Positions 5,676 through 7,330 of a stretch of 7,330 nucleotides of DNA are shown piece after piece. The position numbers and the translations under genes were made by a program. A model generated the notes under the pieces. It saw only the letters and a list, made by a program, of their open reading frames with translations. It had not been told where the DNA came from and ran no database searches. The DNA comes from Bacteroidota bacterium. GTDB lineage: Bacteria > Bacteroidota > Bacteroidia > Flavobacteriales > Flavobacteriaceae. The stretch is from assembly GCA_004356305.1 (NCBI GenBank), contig SMXJ01000097.1:1-7330 (forward strand), in the 5' to 3' direction. Numbering within the stretch: position 1 is the stretch's first letter; each line of letters opens with the position of its first letter.

Positions 5676-7330
5676 ATGAAAAAAATACTCAAAATAACCG
5701 GAATCATATTAGGCATGGTTCTCTTATTGCTTCTCCTGGCGCCTATGCTATTCAAAGGAACCCTGGAAGACCTGCTAAAAAAGCACATCAATGAAAATCT
5801 CGATGCAAAAGTAGCATGGGAGGAAATGGATCTGAGTTTCTTTCGTAGTTTTCCGGATGTTGCAGTCGTGATAAAAAACTTTAGCGTGGTCACTAACTAC
5901 CCTTTTCAAGGAGACACTCTGGCAAGTGGTGCAAGCCTAAAACTAGAGATGGGTATCACTCAATTATTCAGATCCGACGACGAACCTATAAAGATTGATG
6001 CTTTACAATTGGATGATGCCTTGATTAATATTAAAATTGACTCCTTAGGCAATGCCAATTATGATATAGCCCTGAAAAGTGAAGAAATCGATAATAGTGA
6101 GACTTCAAAGGCTAACGATGATAGTTTTACATTTGATCTAAATCATTACGAGATCAATAATTCCCGCATCAATTATTTAGACGAATCCTCTAAAACATAT
6201 TTAATTCTGAAAAAAGTTAATCATATGGGTAACGGTGATTTTTCATTGGATAATTTAGAATTAAAAACCGAGACCGATGCTTTGGTTAGCTTCCGTATAG
6301 ACGATATTGAATATTTTAATGAGAATAGTATCTCGCTGGTGGCCGATTTCCAACTCGACTTAAAAAACCAGAAATACACCTTCCTGGAAAATAAAGCGAA
6401 GATCAATGAACTCCCTCTCACTTTTGATGGGTTTGTGAAAGTGAATGAAAATGACACACAACTGGATTTAACTTTTAAGACACCCTCTTCAGATTTTAAA
6501 AACTTTCTGGCAATCATTCCGAAGAAGTATGTGAAAAATCTGAAAGGAGTAACCACAACGGGTGATTTCACGGTTGATGGGGTGCTAACAGGAATGATAA
6601 ATGAAAACCACATCCCAAAGATGGATATCAAAATAAGGAGTAAGAATGCCTCTTTTAAGTATCCGGATCTACCCAAGGCTGTGAAAAATATTTCGATAGA
6701 TATCCAGCTTAAAAATGAGACAGGGCTTGAAAAAGATACTTACCTGAACATAGGCGGGCTCACCTTTAAAATTGACGATGAGATCTTCAGTGTCAAAGGC
6801 AGTATTCGTAATCTTACAGAAAACGCGTTGGTCAACCTGGAAATCAAAGGAACGCTGGATTTGGCAAACGTAGAACGCGTGTTGCCGATAGAACTGGAAC
6901 AGGATCTAAGCGGAATTTTCAAAGCAAATGTCACCACTAGATTCGATATGCACTCTGTTGAAACCGAACAATACCAAAACATCAGAACTACAGGTACGGC
7001 GAGTCTAACGAACTTCACTTACAGGGGCGAAGCCTTTAGAGATGAGATCAATATCTCCGAGGTCTCTGTTAAAATGTCATCGGGTAATATCACACTCAAT
7101 AAATTAAATGCAACCATCGGTCAAACAGATATATCGGCAAGCGGTAACATTCAAAATCTTATCCCTTGGGTAATGGCCAAGCAGGATCTGAAAGGGCATT
7201 TCAATGTTAGATCCAACACCTTTAATATAAACGATTTTATGGCGTCCGAAGATACCTCTCTAAAAGAGAAATCTTCCGGCAGCAATTCTCAAGTATCGGA
7301 AGAAGGAATCAAAATTCCCGACTTTTTGGA
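5676..7330 (+). CDS. AsmA-like family protein, N-terminal part (runs off window)
   Basis: The reading frame is open from ATG 5676 to the end of the window (551 codons, no stop), so the C-terminus is missing. The protein starts MKKILKITG and has one hydrophobic helix (about 4-26), which I read as an uncleaved inner-membrane anchor with the rest in the periplasm. The following region has the AsmA N-terminal pattern LSFFRSFPDVAVVIKNFSV (53-71), PFQGDTL (76-82), and then DSLGNANYDIA (122-132). Later come long beta-rich repeats and ASGNIQNLIPW (about 488-498), followed by SNTFNINDFM (about 510-519), as in AsmA C-terminal regions. AsmA-type proteins are linked to outer-membrane assembly and lipid transport between membranes; the exact role here is unknown. 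The start lies 34 bp after the yhhQ-like gene, with no Shine-Dalgarno and no obvious promoter of its own. Confidence 0.88.
   Translation, partial: MKKILKITGIILGMVLLLLLLAPMLFKGTLEDLLKKHINENLDAKVAWEEMDLSFFRSFPDVAVVIKNFSVVTNYPFQGDTLASGASLKLEMGITQLFRSDDEPIKIDALQLDDALINIKIDSLGNANYDIALKSEEIDNSETSKANDDSFTFDLNHYEINNSRINYLDESSKTYLILKKVNHMGNGDFSLDNLELKTETDALVSFRIDDIEYFNENSISLVADFQLDLKNQKYTFLENKAKINELPLTFDGFVKVNENDTQLDLTFKTPSSDFKNFLAIIPKKYVKNLKGVTTTGDFTVDGVLTGMINENHIPKMDIKIRSKNASFKYPDLPKAVKNISIDIQLKNETGLEKDTYLNIGGLTFKIDDEIFSVKGSIRNLTENALVNLEIKGTLDLANVERVLPIELEQDLSGIFKANVTTRFDMHSVETEQYQNIRTTGTASLTNFTYRGEAFRDEINISEVSVKMSSGNITLNKLNATIGQTDISASGNIQNLIPWVMAKQDLKGHFNVRSNTFNINDFMASEDTSLKEKSSGSNSQVSEEGIKIPDFL

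Noticed and set aside
6221..6676. Minus-strand ORF of 151 codons within the AsmA-like gene
   Set aside because: It lies opposite a continuous AsmA-like reading frame and its Ser/Phe-rich translation resembles no family I know.

Overview
The window looks like a chromosomal segment of a member of the Flavobacteriaceae (Bacteroidota). The pointers are protein flavour (MutS, SpoU methyltransferase, YhhQ and AsmA-like sequences of flavobacterial type), a folK fused to a deoxynucleoside kinase, no Shine-Dalgarno sequences ahead of the genes, and Bacteroidota-type promoters (TTTG / TAnnTTTG). Most of it is core housekeeping DNA. No phage, CRISPR, toxin or transposase gene is visible. This assignment comes from reading the sequence, not from a database search.

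Layout. (1) 1-330: an intact tRNA-Gly(GCC) on the minus strand (5-77), preceded in its own direction by a second, wrecked copy of the same tRNA (about 78-207). The wrecked copy carries a GC-rich palindrome in place of the anticodon loop and a 58-bp hairpin element exactly at the D-loop/D-stem junction. More GC-rich hairpins follow (221-267). A well-formed Bacteroidota promoter (267-296) lies just past the mutS stop and points through all of this to the intact tRNA. (2) 331-2991: mutS on the minus strand, with a short connector-domain insertion that contains a 9-bp-arm palindrome. (3) 2992-3196: intergenic region between mutS and a divergent gene, with a GGCA tandem tract and small palindromes. 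(4) 3197-3733: a small SpoU/TrmH-type RNA methyltransferase on the plus strand. (5) 3730-4836: a folK-deoxynucleoside kinase fusion on the minus strand; its stop codon interlocks with the methyltransferase stop, and its 5' end has no good start codon. (6) 4943-5641: a YhhQ-type queuosine-precursor transporter on the plus strand with a clear -7 box. (7) 5676-7330: the N-terminal 551 codons of an AsmA-like protein, cut by the window end.

The genes do not form a single pathway. Loose themes are DNA fidelity and nucleotide supply (MutS, deoxynucleoside kinase), folate synthesis (HPPK), RNA modification (methyltransferase, queuosine-precursor uptake) and envelope maintenance (AsmA-like). The most unusual material is the short palindromic DNA: it appears to have invaded a tRNA gene copy twice and possibly the mutS reading frame once.
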